64,000 nt of DNA from [Clostridium] innocuum (GCA_012317185.1 CP048838.1:2666001-2730000); one strand, 5' to 3'; shown: positions 34,208 to 43,764, counted from the first letter of the stretch. Numbers and translations are program-made. The notes: a model not told the origin generated them from the sequence alone.

Positions 34208-35125
34208 CTAGTAGTAATACTTATCTTCATAGTCATCTTCATAATCAATGTCACTGGCATCAAAGGTTGGATCCATACGGCTCCATTTCTTTGCATGCAG
34301 CAGAATATCGGGATTGATCCATCCCTTTCCCTCAATATATACCTCAACCCAGGCATGATATTCAATCGTGGTATTTCCCGTTACCAGTCTGGTTGGAATC
34401 TGCTGGCTGCGCAGCATCGCCGCAAGCAGAGCCGCATAATCAAAGCATATCCCTTTTTTGCTTTCCAGTGTTTCATCCACGACAGGAAGCACATAAATAT
34501 CCTCTACTTCCTTCGCCTTTTTGGAATCATAGCTGATGTTATCCACAACATAATTATACAGTGTTGCAATCCGCTTCAATACGGTATCATCATCCTTCGT
34601 CAGATCAAAGGCTTTTTTTACAGCTGCTGTATGACTGTCATAGTTCACCGTCTGATTTGGATATAAAAACGGTATCCGCTCATTTTCAAGCTTGACATCC
34701 ACTGACAGGGTCAATGTGATCGTATAGGTTTTCCCGGAACGATTTTCGAGTACCTTTACCAGATATGTTCCGCTTCCCTGCTCAAAGGGAAAGGTTTCAT
34801 ATTCGTTTTCCTTTGTAAAATCATATGCGATGTTTCCTACACCGTCCTTGGTTATCTGGAGGCGCATCCTTTTTTCAGGCTTGTGCAAAAGCTTGGCCTG
34901 CAGATATCCGCTGCTTGTATTGCTGTAATCGATTTGTACCAGTCCGCTGGAATCCACAGCCACCTGCTCTCCGGGGCTGCTGGGCAGATGAAGCTCAGAC
35001 ATTTTCGGACTCGGTGATGGTTCATATTCGCTTGGATACTTCTTACCGTCTTCCTTGCCTGCACAACCGCTGATCAGCAGCAGAGCTGTCAGAAAGCATA
35101 GAAAACGTCTGAATTTCATGCTCAT
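34208..35125 (-). CDS. Transglutaminase-like domain lipoprotein
   Basis: 305 residues. Lipoprotein signal peptide with lipobox LISGC at about 18-22, a Ser/Pro linker, a beta-rich domain, and a transglutaminase-like domain: catalytic Cys in ESKKGICFDYAALLAAMLRS, His in TTIEYHAWVEVYIEGKGW and Asp in RMDPTFD. Such domains act as cysteine proteases or cross-linkers. It ends in an acidic, tyrosine-rich tail (DYEDDYEDKYYY). It opens the operon that makes the pilin-like machine, so a role in processing or attaching the filament at the surface is a reasonable inference. Confidence 0.85.
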   Translation of the reverse strand: MSMKFRRFLCFLTALLLISGCAGKEDGKKYPSEYEPSPSPKMSELHLPSSPGEQVAVDSSGLVQIDYSNTSSGYLQAKLLHKPEKRMRLQITKDGVGNIAYDFTKENEYETFPFEQGSGTYLVKVLENRSGKTYTITLTLSVDVKLENERIPFLYPNQTVNYDSHTAAVKKAFDLTKDDDTVLKRIATLYNYVVDNISYDSKKAKEVEDIYVLPVVDETLESKKGICFDYAALLAAMLRSQQIPTRLVTGNTTIEYHAWVEVYIEGKGWINPDILLHAKKWSRMDPTFDASDIDYEDDYEDKYYY

Positions 35126-35253
35126 ACCGCTCTCTCCTTGTTTTGATTATTATAGCATTCTTTTCATCGGGAGAAAAGCTTTCTTACCATATGCCCACAA
35201 TGAGAAAAGCAGGAGGCAGAAAGTAAAACAGAAACAACTATCTGCATACAGCA

Positions 35254-35532
35254 AAAAGCTATATTCGCTACCAGAATACAGCTCGTTCCAATTTTCATTG
35301 CATTCTGTTTAGGATTATACATTTTGAATATTAATGACAGTATACTATTTTGCCAGTGCATTTTAAAACAGCGCATTCTCCTGATCCGTGTCCTTATTCA
35401 CCGTTATTGTATCCACTTCACACGATATGTGTCTTAAGACCAGAGTATCCTTAGAAGCAATTATATCTGTTACTTCCGATCTTCTTCTGTTTTATAATAG
35501 TGGAAAGCCATGTTTGCTTCCGGCTTATTTAT
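35254..35532 (+). repeat. ~280-bp dispersed direct repeat, copy 1
   Basis: Nearly the same sequence recurs at 37,576-37,858, with scattered substitutions and a few one- to three-base indels. It contains the shared words CTATATTCGCTACC, GTTTAGGATTATA and CTCCTGATCCGTGTCCTTA. No frame within it is conserved between copies. The rest of the gap (35,126-35,833) is AT-rich, with no gene seen. Confidence 0.85.
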
Positions 35533-35833
35533 GATATCAAGTCTACATAATCGAATTTAATAAAGTAATCCATATTTTAATTATTTTTCTTTCCCTTCCA
35601 AAAGCTTGTTCATGTAACTATCGTGTTTCAATTTGCTCCGCCATCATGTTTGTTTCATCTAACTTTAAACATATACAGAATGTTTCTCATCACTGATATT
35701 TTCAATTTTGGCGTATTTATCTCTTAAATCAGGATTTAATTTAATATTAGTCATATATTGTCAAAAAACGATTGATGAATAACATAATTAACCCTTAACA
35801 CATTTTTTTAAATTTAAGAAAACTATATACAGA

Positions 35834-37219
35834 TTACTCAAATAAATCATCAATCGTTAACAGAATTGCACAATCTATTTCTGCTTGTCGTTTTACTTGT
35901 TCCGTATATCCGGATTTACTTACAAAATATAAATATATTTCTTTGATATTTGGAAATGCTTTTGTAGCATTTACGAGATCGGTATATTCTTCAAGAGGCA
36001 TAGGACTAGATGTGAATTTACACTCCATAAAGATTGCTTTTTTTCCACTTCGATCAATTGCTAAAACATCAACATCATCTTGTGCTTTGATACTTGGATT
36101 ATTCCCCCACCATTTTCCTATAGAAAATGGAATAAAAGGAAGTTTTCTTTGCTTTGCCTGATGAATTAAATATTCTTTACATACACCTTCAAACACATCA
36201 CCCATAAGGTTTGAAATATCATTCATAATTTCTTCAGCAGCGTCTTTTGCGCCTAACATTGCATAATAAGCGTTGTTTGTAAATTCATAGCGAAACCAAA
36301 ATCTTAAGAAGTTATCTTTTATTACATAAATTGATTTTTTAGATTTATCGTTTTCGCCACATGGAACTCTTTTTTCAATCAGGTGTAATGTTTGAAGCGT
36401 TGTTAAATACTTAGAAACTTTTGTTTGACTCTCGTATATATAATCTGCAATTTCGATGATTCTGTTTCTTCCATTCGCGATTGCAGAAAGTATGGAATTA
36501 TAGGTGTTTGTTTCTCGTAAATCTGCTTTCAATAAATTTTCAGGTTCTTCATATAAATAGGAACCATTTCGAATAATTTTAGATGCTATATTTTCTCCAA
36601 TGGATTTATCAGCATCAAATGCTTCTAAATATCTTGGAATACCACCTAAAACACCATAAGCAATCAACTTATCTTCATTGCTATAGTTAGGAAAGAAATT
36701 ACTGCTTTCTAAATAATCGAATGGTATTATTTCAAGGGTTGCCGTTTGCCGATCATGTAATGGACTTTTTCTTCCCATGATTTCATTCTCCATGACATTA
36801 ACTGAAGAACCACAAAGAACTAAAAAGATATTTTTATTCTTCCAGCTATGATCAATGGCATGTTGTAGAAGTGATTTAACAGAAGGGTTTTCTTCAATGA
36901 TATATGGAAATTCATCAATAATAAGTGCAGTTCGATTCTGTATTTTATTACCAATATACACAAAAGCATCTTCCCAGCTTTTAAATGATGAAATAAATTG
37001 CTGATCAAAATAAAGTTGTATTGTTTTTGAGAAATCTTCTAAATTTAATGCATCATTTTTTTCACGTGCAGGAAAAAAGATTGCATTTGTATGTTTTGAA
37101 AATTCTTGAAGCAATGTTGTCTTACCAACTCTTCTTCGACCATACATGACTAAAAACTCAAACTTTTCACTTTCGTATAATTCATTCAAATAGTTTAATT
37201 CAGCTACTCTTCCTAGCAT
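35834..37219 (-). CDS. ATPase_2 family protein with DUF234 nuclease-like C-terminus
   Basis: 461 residues. An archaeal-type ATPase domain with Walker A GRRRVGKTTL near residue 28 and Walker B TALIIDEFPYI, a central winged-helix region (IIEIADYIYESQTKVSKYLT), and a C-terminal DUF234 domain with a PD-(D/E)xK-like core (DDVDVLAIDR ... AIFMECKF). The start at 37,219 follows AGGAGGGATACT. Such proteins are common in Bacteroidetes, Firmicutes and archaea; their physiological role is unclear. The gene is more AT-rich than its surroundings and lies between two copies of a repeat, so acquisition by transfer is likely. Confidence 0.85.
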   Translation of the reverse strand: MLGRVAELNYLNELYESEKFEFLVMYGRRRVGKTTLLQEFSKHTNAIFFPAREKNDALNLEDFSKTIQLYFDQQFISSFKSWEDAFVYIGNKIQNRTALIIDEFPYIIEENPSVKSLLQHAIDHSWKNKNIFLVLCGSSVNVMENEIMGRKSPLHDRQTATLEIIPFDYLESSNFFPNYSNEDKLIAYGVLGGIPRYLEAFDADKSIGENIASKIIRNGSYLYEEPENLLKADLRETNTYNSILSAIANGRNRIIEIADYIYESQTKVSKYLTTLQTLHLIEKRVPCGENDKSKKSIYVIKDNFLRFWFRYEFTNNAYYAMLGAKDAAEEIMNDISNLMGDVFEGVCKEYLIHQAKQRKLPFIPFSIGKWWGNNPSIKAQDDVDVLAIDRSGKKAIFMECKFTSSPMPLEEYTDLVNATKAFPNIKEIYLYFVSKSGYTEQVKRQAEIDCAILLTIDDLFE

Positions 37220-37289
37220 AGTATCCCTCCTGTTTCGTTTATACACTCATAAACATTATACTCTAAAGTATATAAATATTCAAACGCTA

Positions 37290-37480
37290 TAAACTCTCTT
37301 TTTACATAGGACTTCCCTCTTTCCGCATGGTTGTCACCTGTAAGTGCCACTGCGCCCTGATTATTTAAGCCTGTCTACTTGTTCCACCCCTTACGCACGT
37401 ACCCTCACGAGTTCGTTGGGCTTCCTTTGCGTTTGGCTGCACCCTTAACGCCATAAGTCTTTCACTCATGTAAAGTAGTT
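37290..37480. other. Unassigned GC-richer remnant
   Basis: About 190 bases of distinctly different composition between the ATPase gene and repeat copy 2. No intact frame is present. It looks like debris of an insertion element or other mobile sequence, but no family can be named. Confidence 0.3.
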
Positions 37481-37575
37481 ATCATCTCCTGATTTTTGAA
37501 CAGTTCTTCCTATTAGATACGTATTCAATTTGCATCAGAATTACGAAATCTGTATGTGTAACTGCCTGTCACAAG

Positions 37576-37858
37576 AAAAGCTATATTCGCTACCGGAATA
37601 CAGCTCGTTCCAATTTTCACTGCATCCTGTTTAGGATTATATATTTTGGATATCAATGACAGTATACTATTTTACCAGTGCATTTCAAAACAGCGCATTC
37701 TCCTGATCCGTGTCCTTACTCACCGTTATTGTGTCCACTTCACACGATATGTGTCTTATAGACCAGAGTCTCCTTGGAAGCAGTTATTATATCTGTTACT
37801 TCCGATCTTCTTCTGTTTTATAAAAGAGGAAAGCCATGTTTGCTTACAGCTTATTTAT
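37576..37858 (+). repeat. ~280-bp dispersed direct repeat, copy 2
   Basis: Same orientation as copy 1 (35,254-35,532), about 2.32 kb away. It ends about 57 bases before the M15 peptidase gene and so forms that gene's upstream region. By eye more than nine in ten positions agree between copies. Confidence 0.85.
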
Positions 37859-37915
37859 AAATACCCATCCACGTTTGTCTGTTTATCATAGGATGTATGG
37901 AAAGGAGGCAGATAT

Positions 37916-38596
37916 ATGGCAAAGGTTATCATATATAATGTATATACGCAGGCATTGGAAACCTTCTATCTGGAGGAAAATGATCCAATGCCGTATGCAT
38001 ACGATCGAACAATGCTGGTGAGAGAATTCAGAGGATCATCGCGATCCAGTGTTCTATGGACAACAAATGCGGCAATGGAAGCATGGAATGCAACACGAAG
38101 AACCTATGGAGCCCCCATACCTTTTCGATATGCATTTAAACGAATCTGGGAAGGCGGACATGGGAAGCAGTCACAGCATTATGCAGGTGTTTCCTTCGAT
38201 GTGGGACAGGCATTGACGCAGGCAGAGCGTAACAGAATCTGGAATACTGCGAACAATCTTGGTGTCTGGGTTTATGTGGAGCCTATTTACATGACACCGA
38301 CCTGGGTACACTTCGACAAACGGTATGGCACACCGGCCTGCAGTGCCGGATTCCCTGTTTTACGCAGTGGCAGCCGTGGTGTTTACGTTTTGATTCTACA
38401 GGATGCATTAAACGCATTAGGCTACAGTACACAGACCCTTGATGGGGTATTCGGAGGAAATACACGGAATGCATTAGTTGCATATCAGCGTGATAACGGA
38501 CTCAGTGCAGATGGTGTAGTCGGATGTGGAACCTGGACAAGGATCGTTAATGAGGTAGTAGGAATCGGAAGGACTCCAACGGTTATCGATCCGTAG
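37916..38596 (+). CDS. M15-type peptidase with peptidoglycan-binding domain
   Basis: 226 residues. An N-terminal M15-like zinc peptidase domain carries SQHYAGVSFDVG (zinc His and Asp) and WVHFDKR (second His). A PG_binding_1 domain at about 150-215 contains GSRGVYVLILQDALNALGYS and LDGVFGGNTRNALVAYQRDN. No signal peptide is seen, as in endolysins and some spore or autolysin-type enzymes. It should cleave peptide stems of peptidoglycan. An AAAGGAGG site lies upstream. Confidence 0.85.
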   Translation: MAKVIIYNVYTQALETFYLEENDPMPYAYDRTMLVREFRGSSRSSVLWTTNAAMEAWNATRRTYGAPIPFRYAFKRIWEGGHGKQSQHYAGVSFDVGQALTQAERNRIWNTANNLGVWVYVEPIYMTPTWVHFDKRYGTPACSAGFPVLRSGSRGVYVLILQDALNALGYSTQTLDGVFGGNTRNALVAYQRDNGLSADGVVGCGTWTRIVNEVVGIGRTPTVIDP

Positions 38597-38630
38597 AAAA
38601 AAAAGCGTGGGTATGAGTTTACTCACGCTT
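38597..38630 (-). terminator. Hairpin terminator next to the M15 gene
   Basis: AAGCGTGGGT (38,603-38,612) pairs with ACTCACGCTT (38,621-38,630) with one mismatch. The T run is on the minus strand (eight A on +). It would stop leftward transcription at the end of the M15 gene. Confidence 0.65.
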
Positions 38631-39234
38631 GTACATAAGAAGTTTTATTTTCTATGATGGAGAATCCATACAATTTCCATAAAAAAGAAAAAGGATGAAA
38701 TAACTTCAGACCTGAAGTCTTTGTTCTCTATTTCTTGGAAACTGTAGTCAAAAGGTGGTGTTTACATGGTTCACTCCATTACAGATTAAAGGATAGAATT
38801 AAAAAAATGAAAAGCAGAAAATTCCATATTATCTGGATCACTGCCTGTAATACTGCCATGAATGACTCTGATGTAAATTCACTTGTGATTCGTGGGCATA
38901 AATTAGATTCAGCCGATATTTTTTCGATTGCAAAAGATGTATATGAGCAACCTGGAAAAAGTAGATGTATATGAAGGCAATGAAATCACTAGAAAAACAC
39001 CATTATTTTTTTCTTTTATGAAAAAAGGAATTAGATTGGAATGAATTTTTCCTTATGCTGATCCCTTTTATTTCAATCAAACAGCTGTCTGACTGCAAAT
39101 CTGTAAACTAACAGGAATTGCATACATCAAGGCTTCCACCGGTACTCTATTCACTGACATCGAACTGCCATATTATAAAAAGATTTCAGAACACATCCTC
39201 TGAAACCTTTTTCTTACAAACATGATGGCCGATG
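38631..39234. other. Non-coding region with bidirectional terminator at 39,177-39,212
   Basis: No gene is supported; a 79-codon + frame at 38,735-38,974 lacks a clear domain and its composition is poor. A bidirectional terminator is visible with arms GATTTCAGA (39,182-39,190) and TCTGAAACC (39,199-39,207), flanked by A and T runs. Confidence 0.5.
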
Positions 39235-39369
39235 TCATTTTTTAGGACTACATGTCCCTCTGCTACTCACATGAACCTGAATACCGTTTTTGAGCGGTGC
39301 TATAAAAAAACCGGTAATAACACCAAGCAGAAACGCATTCAGTAGATACGACTTCTGACGCTGTTCCAT
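39235..39369 (-). CDS. 44-residue single-span membrane peptide
   Basis: Starts MEQRQKSYLLNAFLLGVITG and continues with a hydrophobic segment ending FFIAPLKNG, then a short polar tail with one Cys. AGGAGGAG lies six bases before the ATG. The pattern GxxxGxxxAPxKNG resembles the N-terminal helix of YtxH-like small stress proteins, but the protein is much shorter. It is a plausible genuine small gene. Confidence 0.55.
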   Translation of the reverse strand: MEQRQKSYLLNAFLLGVITGFFIAPLKNGIQVHVSSRGTCSPKK

Positions 39370-39433
39370 GAAAGCTCCTCCTGTAATCCCCTACAGAATA
39401 GCACGAAACATATACAAACGCAAGTCTGATTCC

Positions 39434-40228
39434 CTATATCCTTATGTATGGAATCGCCAACAGCTCCATCACCACCGGTTCCTGTTCCTTTGAAAACGTG
39501 CGGTACACCTGACGGCTGTAAACCTCACCGCTTCGCTTCAGATTATGCTCCCTGAAAAATGAGCGAACGGTTTCCGTTATTCCAGCATCCGTCTTTAAAT
39601 TGTCAAATGTGCATAAAACAGCATGTGCAGCACTGCGTAAGTGAAAATATGGATTCTCACAATACTGTGCATATTCCGCACAATCCTTATAAATTCCAAA
39701 CCCCTTCTCACTTCTCCAGACACCATTCTCTTCATAATAATGAACGCTTTGGAAAAAAAGATCCGCATGATTGGAAAAATTGTGAAATCCCTTTGGCTGC
39801 TCCTGTGCAAAGGAGGACTGAATGCAATGCTGTGTTGATATGAAATACATATCCGGGCGCATTCCGTAAATGCACCTTCCCTTTGATTGCTCTGCAGTCT
39901 GTAGGATATCCAGACAGTTCATCAAATTGCTTGTTTTCATCTGCAGAATTCTCAGTCGCTCCTGCGTTGATTGCAGAGTTTCCGATATCACCTGCTCATA
40001 GGAATGCAAAGAACCATTCAGAAACTGCTCCCGTATCAGCTGCAAACTGATTCCCATCTGTGATAAACGTTGTATGTACAGCAGCTGGCTCAGCTGCTCC
40101 TCGGTAAAGTATCGGTAATTGGTCTGCGGATCCTTTTCCGGTTTGATGAGTCCCATGCGCTCATAATGTCGTATTGCCTCCGTAGTAACACCCATAACCT
40201 TTGCAATATCACCGATTTTATAAATCAT
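39434..40228 (-). CDS. MerR-family regulator with GyrI-like C-terminal domain
   Basis: 264 residues. N-terminal MerR helix-turn-helix (MIYKIGDIAKVMGVTTEAIR, YERMGLIKPEKDPQTNYRYF), a dimerisation coiled coil near 75-120, and a C-terminal domain of the effector-binding (GyrI/BmrR) length and pattern. The start at 40,228 was chosen because GGGGGTG is well spaced from it. It probably senses a small hydrophobic ligand or drug. It is separated from murB by 74 bases and read in the same direction. Confidence 0.82.
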   Translation of the reverse strand: MIYKIGDIAKVMGVTTEAIRHYERMGLIKPEKDPQTNYRYFTEEQLSQLLYIQRLSQMGISLQLIREQFLNGSLHSYEQVISETLQSTQERLRILQMKTSNLMNCLDILQTAEQSKGRCIYGMRPDMYFISTQHCIQSSFAQEQPKGFHNFSNHADLFFQSVHYYEENGVWRSEKGFGIYKDCAEYAQYCENPYFHLRSAAHAVLCTFDNLKTDAGITETVRSFFREHNLKRSGEVYSRQVYRTFSKEQEPVVMELLAIPYIRI

Positions 40229-40302
40229 AGCATTCACCCCCAGCTATTGTAATCCTCTTTCCATTTTCTGTATAGTAAAATAATCGATTTTAGCTGCTGT
40301 AG

Positions 40303-41235
40303 TCACGATCTGTGCTCATTTCTCAGAAACCGGATTTCACACTCCAGCTCATAGCCGCTATGCTCTTTGACCTCCTGCTGAACTCTGTGAATCAGCTCCA
40401 GAAAATCCTGACTGCTGGCAGCCCCGCGATTGATAAGGAAGCCGGCATGCTTTGTGGATACCTGTGCATCATGCACCTCTGTCCCCATCAATCCAGCATC
40501 CCGTATCAAAGCAGAAGCATAATTTCCCTGTGGCCGTTTAAATGTGGAACCTGCACTATAGGCATCCAGCGGCTGCTTTTCTCTTCGCCGCCGCATCAGC
40601 TCCTCCATTTGTGCCACGATTGCCTCCTGTCTTCCAGGAATTAGTGCATACACAGCTTCCAGTACGATACCTCCATGCTTTGAAAAACGACTATGCCGGT
40701 AGGACAGCTCCAGCTGTGCTGCACAGCTTGTATGAAGACTTCCGTTTTCATCCAGCCAAACCACTTCAAGCAAAACATCCTTTGTTTCTCCGCCATACGC
40801 TCCTGCATTCATGTAAACGGCCCCTCCGACACTTCCCGGAATTCCACAGGCAAACTCCAGACCGCTCAGAGAATGCGCTGCACAAAATGCACTTACCGCC
40901 TTGATGGCAGCCCCGCTTTGTGCACGCACACGATTTTCCTTCTCCAGTCGGATGCTGTTAAAATTCGTTGCCAGGACGATGACCATTCCCTGAAAGCCTT
41001 CATCCATTGCCAGAACATTGCTGCCGTTACCAAGCAGAAACCATTCTATGCGATGCTGTTTGCATACTGCCAGACATTGCTGAATCTGTGTAATACTGGA
41101 TGGCTCCGCCAGAATCTGTGCCTCCCCGCCGATATGCAGTGTCGTATATTGCTTTAATTCAATATGTCTTCTTGCCGCAATCCCTTCATCCTGAAGGAAC
41201 TGGTATGCCTTTTCAAATATATCCACATATATCAT
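40303..41235 (-). CDS. murB: UDP-N-acetylenolpyruvoylglucosamine reductase
   Basis: 310 residues. It reduces UDP-GlcNAc-enolpyruvate to UDP-MurNAc in peptidoglycan synthesis. FAD-binding motifs TTLHIGGEAQILAEP and LGNGSNVLAMDEGFQG, the IPGSVGGAVYMNAGAYGGE loop, the catalytic serine in AGSTFKRP and a C-terminal glutamate in ECEIRFL are all present. This is the type II (short) form. The start at 41,235 follows GAGGGGAGAGG; an upstream extension overlaps the next gene and is not protein-like. Confidence 0.95.
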   Translation of the reverse strand: MIYVDIFEKAYQFLQDEGIAARRHIELKQYTTLHIGGEAQILAEPSSITQIQQCLAVCKQHRIEWFLLGNGSNVLAMDEGFQGMVIVLATNFNSIRLEKENRVRAQSGAAIKAVSAFCAAHSLSGLEFACGIPGSVGGAVYMNAGAYGGETKDVLLEVVWLDENGSLHTSCAAQLELSYRHSRFSKHGGIVLEAVYALIPGRQEAIVAQMEELMRRRREKQPLDAYSAGSTFKRPQGNYASALIRDAGLMGTEVHDAQVSTKHAGFLINRGAASSQDFLELIHRVQQEVKEHSGYELECEIRFLRNEHRS

Positions 41236-41330
41236 CCTCTCCCCTCTATTATATGTGGAATCTGATAATGTTAAATAGAAATGCCCGTAAAATTCATTCT
41301 CATTCCAAAAGAACCACGCCATGCAGGCAT

Positions 41331-42281
41331 TCAGACAACCCGATTGATAACAGTTCCTTCCATATACGCTTCGATATTTGCGGACACCAGCTGTAAAAGA
41401 CGCTGTCTGGTTTCCAGACCACGCCATCCCATATGCGGTGTAATAATGACATTCGGCATTGTGTACAGTGGATTATCCTCACGCATCGGCTCCTCTTCCT
41501 GCACATCCAGTGCCGCTTTGGCAATCTGCTTGTTCTGCAAGGCCGCAATCAGCGCCTGTTCATCAATCAGGGCTCCACGGGCCGTATTGATAATAGCGGC
41601 GGAAGGCTTCATCATCGACAGATGCACTTCGTCGATCAGATGTCTGGTTTCAGAGGTAAGCGGACAATGCAGAGAAACATAATCACTTTCCTTTAAAAGC
41701 TCTGGCAGGGAAACAAAGCGTACTCCCTCCACATGCTCGCGCGGTGTTCTCGTATACACCAGAATTTTCATATCCAGGACTTTAGCAATACGAATCACCT
41801 CCTGTCCGATACTGCCGTAACCGATAACTCCCAGCGTCTTATCATTGACCTCGGTATGCTCCACCAGCATATGGTCTGTGAAATTTCGGTAATCTTTATG
41901 TTCCAGCATTTGCAGCTGCTCGCGCATGGAGCTGCTAAGGCTTAAAAGCAGCATAATCGCCGTATGTGCCACACGCTTTGTGGAATAAGCGGGCGTATTG
42001 CACACAATGATTCCCTTTTTGCGGCAGGTCTCCAGATCGATATTGTTATAGCCGGTCCCTGCTTCACAGATTAAGCGCACACTGTCCGGAAACTGCTCAA
42101 TCAGCGCTTTGGAAAGCTCAAGCTCCTTACTGACTACAATTTCACAATCCTGAACACGCTGTAGAATCTCCTGTGGATCACTATCCTCATAAGCAACAAC
42201 ATCTCCCTTTATGCAGCTGATATCAAGCCTATGATCATAATTGATTCGTGCGATATTTAACATACAGATACGATGCTTCAT
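41331..42281 (-). CDS. D-2-hydroxyacid dehydrogenase family protein
   Basis: 316 residues. NAD-binding Rossmann motif GVIGYGSIGQEV near 149, the active-site Arg in NTARGALID, Glu in DVQEEEP and His in ITPHMGW. It resembles glycerate/hydroxypyruvate reductases; the exact substrate is not decidable from sequence. The start at 42,281 follows AAGGAGGG. It reads in the same direction as murB. Confidence 0.88.
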   Translation of the reverse strand: MKHRICMLNIARINYDHRLDISCIKGDVVAYEDSDPQEILQRVQDCEIVVSKELELSKALIEQFPDSVRLICEAGTGYNNIDLETCRKKGIIVCNTPAYSTKRVAHTAIMLLLSLSSSMREQLQMLEHKDYRNFTDHMLVEHTEVNDKTLGVIGYGSIGQEVIRIAKVLDMKILVYTRTPREHVEGVRFVSLPELLKESDYVSLHCPLTSETRHLIDEVHLSMMKPSAAIINTARGALIDEQALIAALQNKQIAKAALDVQEEEPMREDNPLYTMPNVIITPHMGWRGLETRQRLLQLVSANIEAYMEGTVINRVV

Positions 42282-42422
42282 ATTTCCCTCCTTGTTATAG
42301 CAGCACATTCCGTAAGCTGTTCCTATAACCTTTTCCTTATACGATAATATTTTATCATGTTTTTCAGGAAATCTGTCCCTTTTCACAAAATTGTAGTATC
42401 CTTATGCATGTGAGGTAATCTT

Positions 42423-43478
42423 ATGAAGAAATGGATAAAGCAAACAATAAAATATATACCGCTGGCGATGTTTGTTGCCGGCATGCTCTACTTCAATATC
42501 AAGGACCATGCTGCGGAAATCTTCGATACGCTGCAGCATTTGCAGCTACGCTATACGCTTGGACTGATACTGCTCAGTGCTTCTGTTTATGTGATAGGAG
42601 GAATCGGAATCTGCGTGCTGTGCAGGAAGGTCAATCCTGCTTATCAAATGAAAAGCGGGATATCCAATGCAATGATTTCCCTTTTCCTGATGAATGTCAG
42701 TGCCTCCGCTGTAGCAAAGGCGGCGCAGATGCTGTTATTTAAGGTCAGGAACATATCATGGGAGCAGGGCTGCAGTATTCTCGTCATGGATCAGATTCTG
42801 TATCAGATATCCTATATGGCGCTCAGTGCATGTGCTGTTTTCATCAGCTGTGATTTTCTGATCCCTTTATTTCCAAAGGAAAGCATCCTGGCGCTCTCCG
42901 GCTTTGCAATCAGTATTTTCCCCATCCTTATTGTCGCGCTGCTGTTTCTGTGGCCGGGTGTTTTCGCAGGACTGAGCAAAGGTATCGGCTATCTGATTGA
43001 CAAACTGCAGCTGCCATTTGACAAGCTGTCCATCCAGCATGCGCTGCAGCGCTTCGCAGATTCTCTGCAGACAGCAAACGGTCTGTATAAAAAGGATTAC
43101 CGAGTGATGCTAAGGGTTCATCTACTGAACACAGTAAAGCTGAGTATACGGCATTCTCTGCCGCTTCTCATCGCATTCTTTCTGCAAATTGATCTCCGTC
43201 TGCAGGATATCCCACTCTTTTTTTCAGCATCCTTTTTTGTAGATCTGATATTATCTGCTCTTCCGGTATATGGCAAGCACGGCGTAGCAGAAACAACCTT
43301 TACCCTTATATTTACTCCTCTCGCCGGTGCAGCTCAGGCTGCCAGCATCATGCTGGTATGGCGGGCAATCACCTTCTATACCAATACCGTGCTTGGTGGT
43401 ATCTGCATGATCCTGTCTCCGGATATCAGCCGCAGCAGTCTGAAGGAAATCAAGCAGAATTCCAAGATGTCAACTTAG
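42423..43478 (+). CDS. Flippase-like polytopic membrane protein (LPG synthase TM family)
   Basis: 351 residues with about eight transmembrane helices, matching the lysylphosphatidylglycerol synthase transmembrane (UPF0104) family. It includes the conserved loop LPVYGKHGVAETTFTLIF. No synthase domain is attached, so it is probably a lipid flippase or related transporter rather than an aminoacyl-lipid synthase. It is divergent from the dehydrogenase gene, with 141 bases between their starts. Confidence 0.8.
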   Translation: MKKWIKQTIKYIPLAMFVAGMLYFNIKDHAAEIFDTLQHLQLRYTLGLILLSASVYVIGGIGICVLCRKVNPAYQMKSGISNAMISLFLMNVSASAVAKAAQMLLFKVRNISWEQGCSILVMDQILYQISYMALSACAVFISCDFLIPLFPKESILALSGFAISIFPILIVALLFLWPGVFAGLSKGIGYLIDKLQLPFDKLSIQHALQRFADSLQTANGLYKKDYRVMLRVHLLNTVKLSIRHSLPLLIAFFLQIDLRLQDIPLFFSASFFVDLILSALPVYGKHGVAETTFTLIFTPLAGAAQAASIMLVWRAITFYTNTVLGGICMILSPDISRSSLKEIKQNSKMST

Positions 43479-43764
43479 CAGGAAGCGTTATAGCTCATGC
43501 TGAAACAAATTCAGCAGCTTACAGAAAATGAAGTCACCCATATGTTCGTGATGCTTTGCATTGCCATATCTATGTATATAGCAAATGCATGATCCTATCC
43601 GCATGAAAAAGCACGGCTGCATATTTCTAAATGCAGGCAAAAAATCTCGAAGCTGTGCATTTCCTGATGAGTTCCCATTTGTATAAGCTTAAAAACCTGA
43701 AGAAAGCAGGCTGTTAGACAAAAACTGAATGCCGTATACAATCCGTCATGAATTCCTGCATCCT

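Noticed and set aside
38735..38974. A 79-codon + frame after the M15 gene
   Set aside because: No convincing ribosome binding site or domain; it could be a decayed fragment but cannot be supported.
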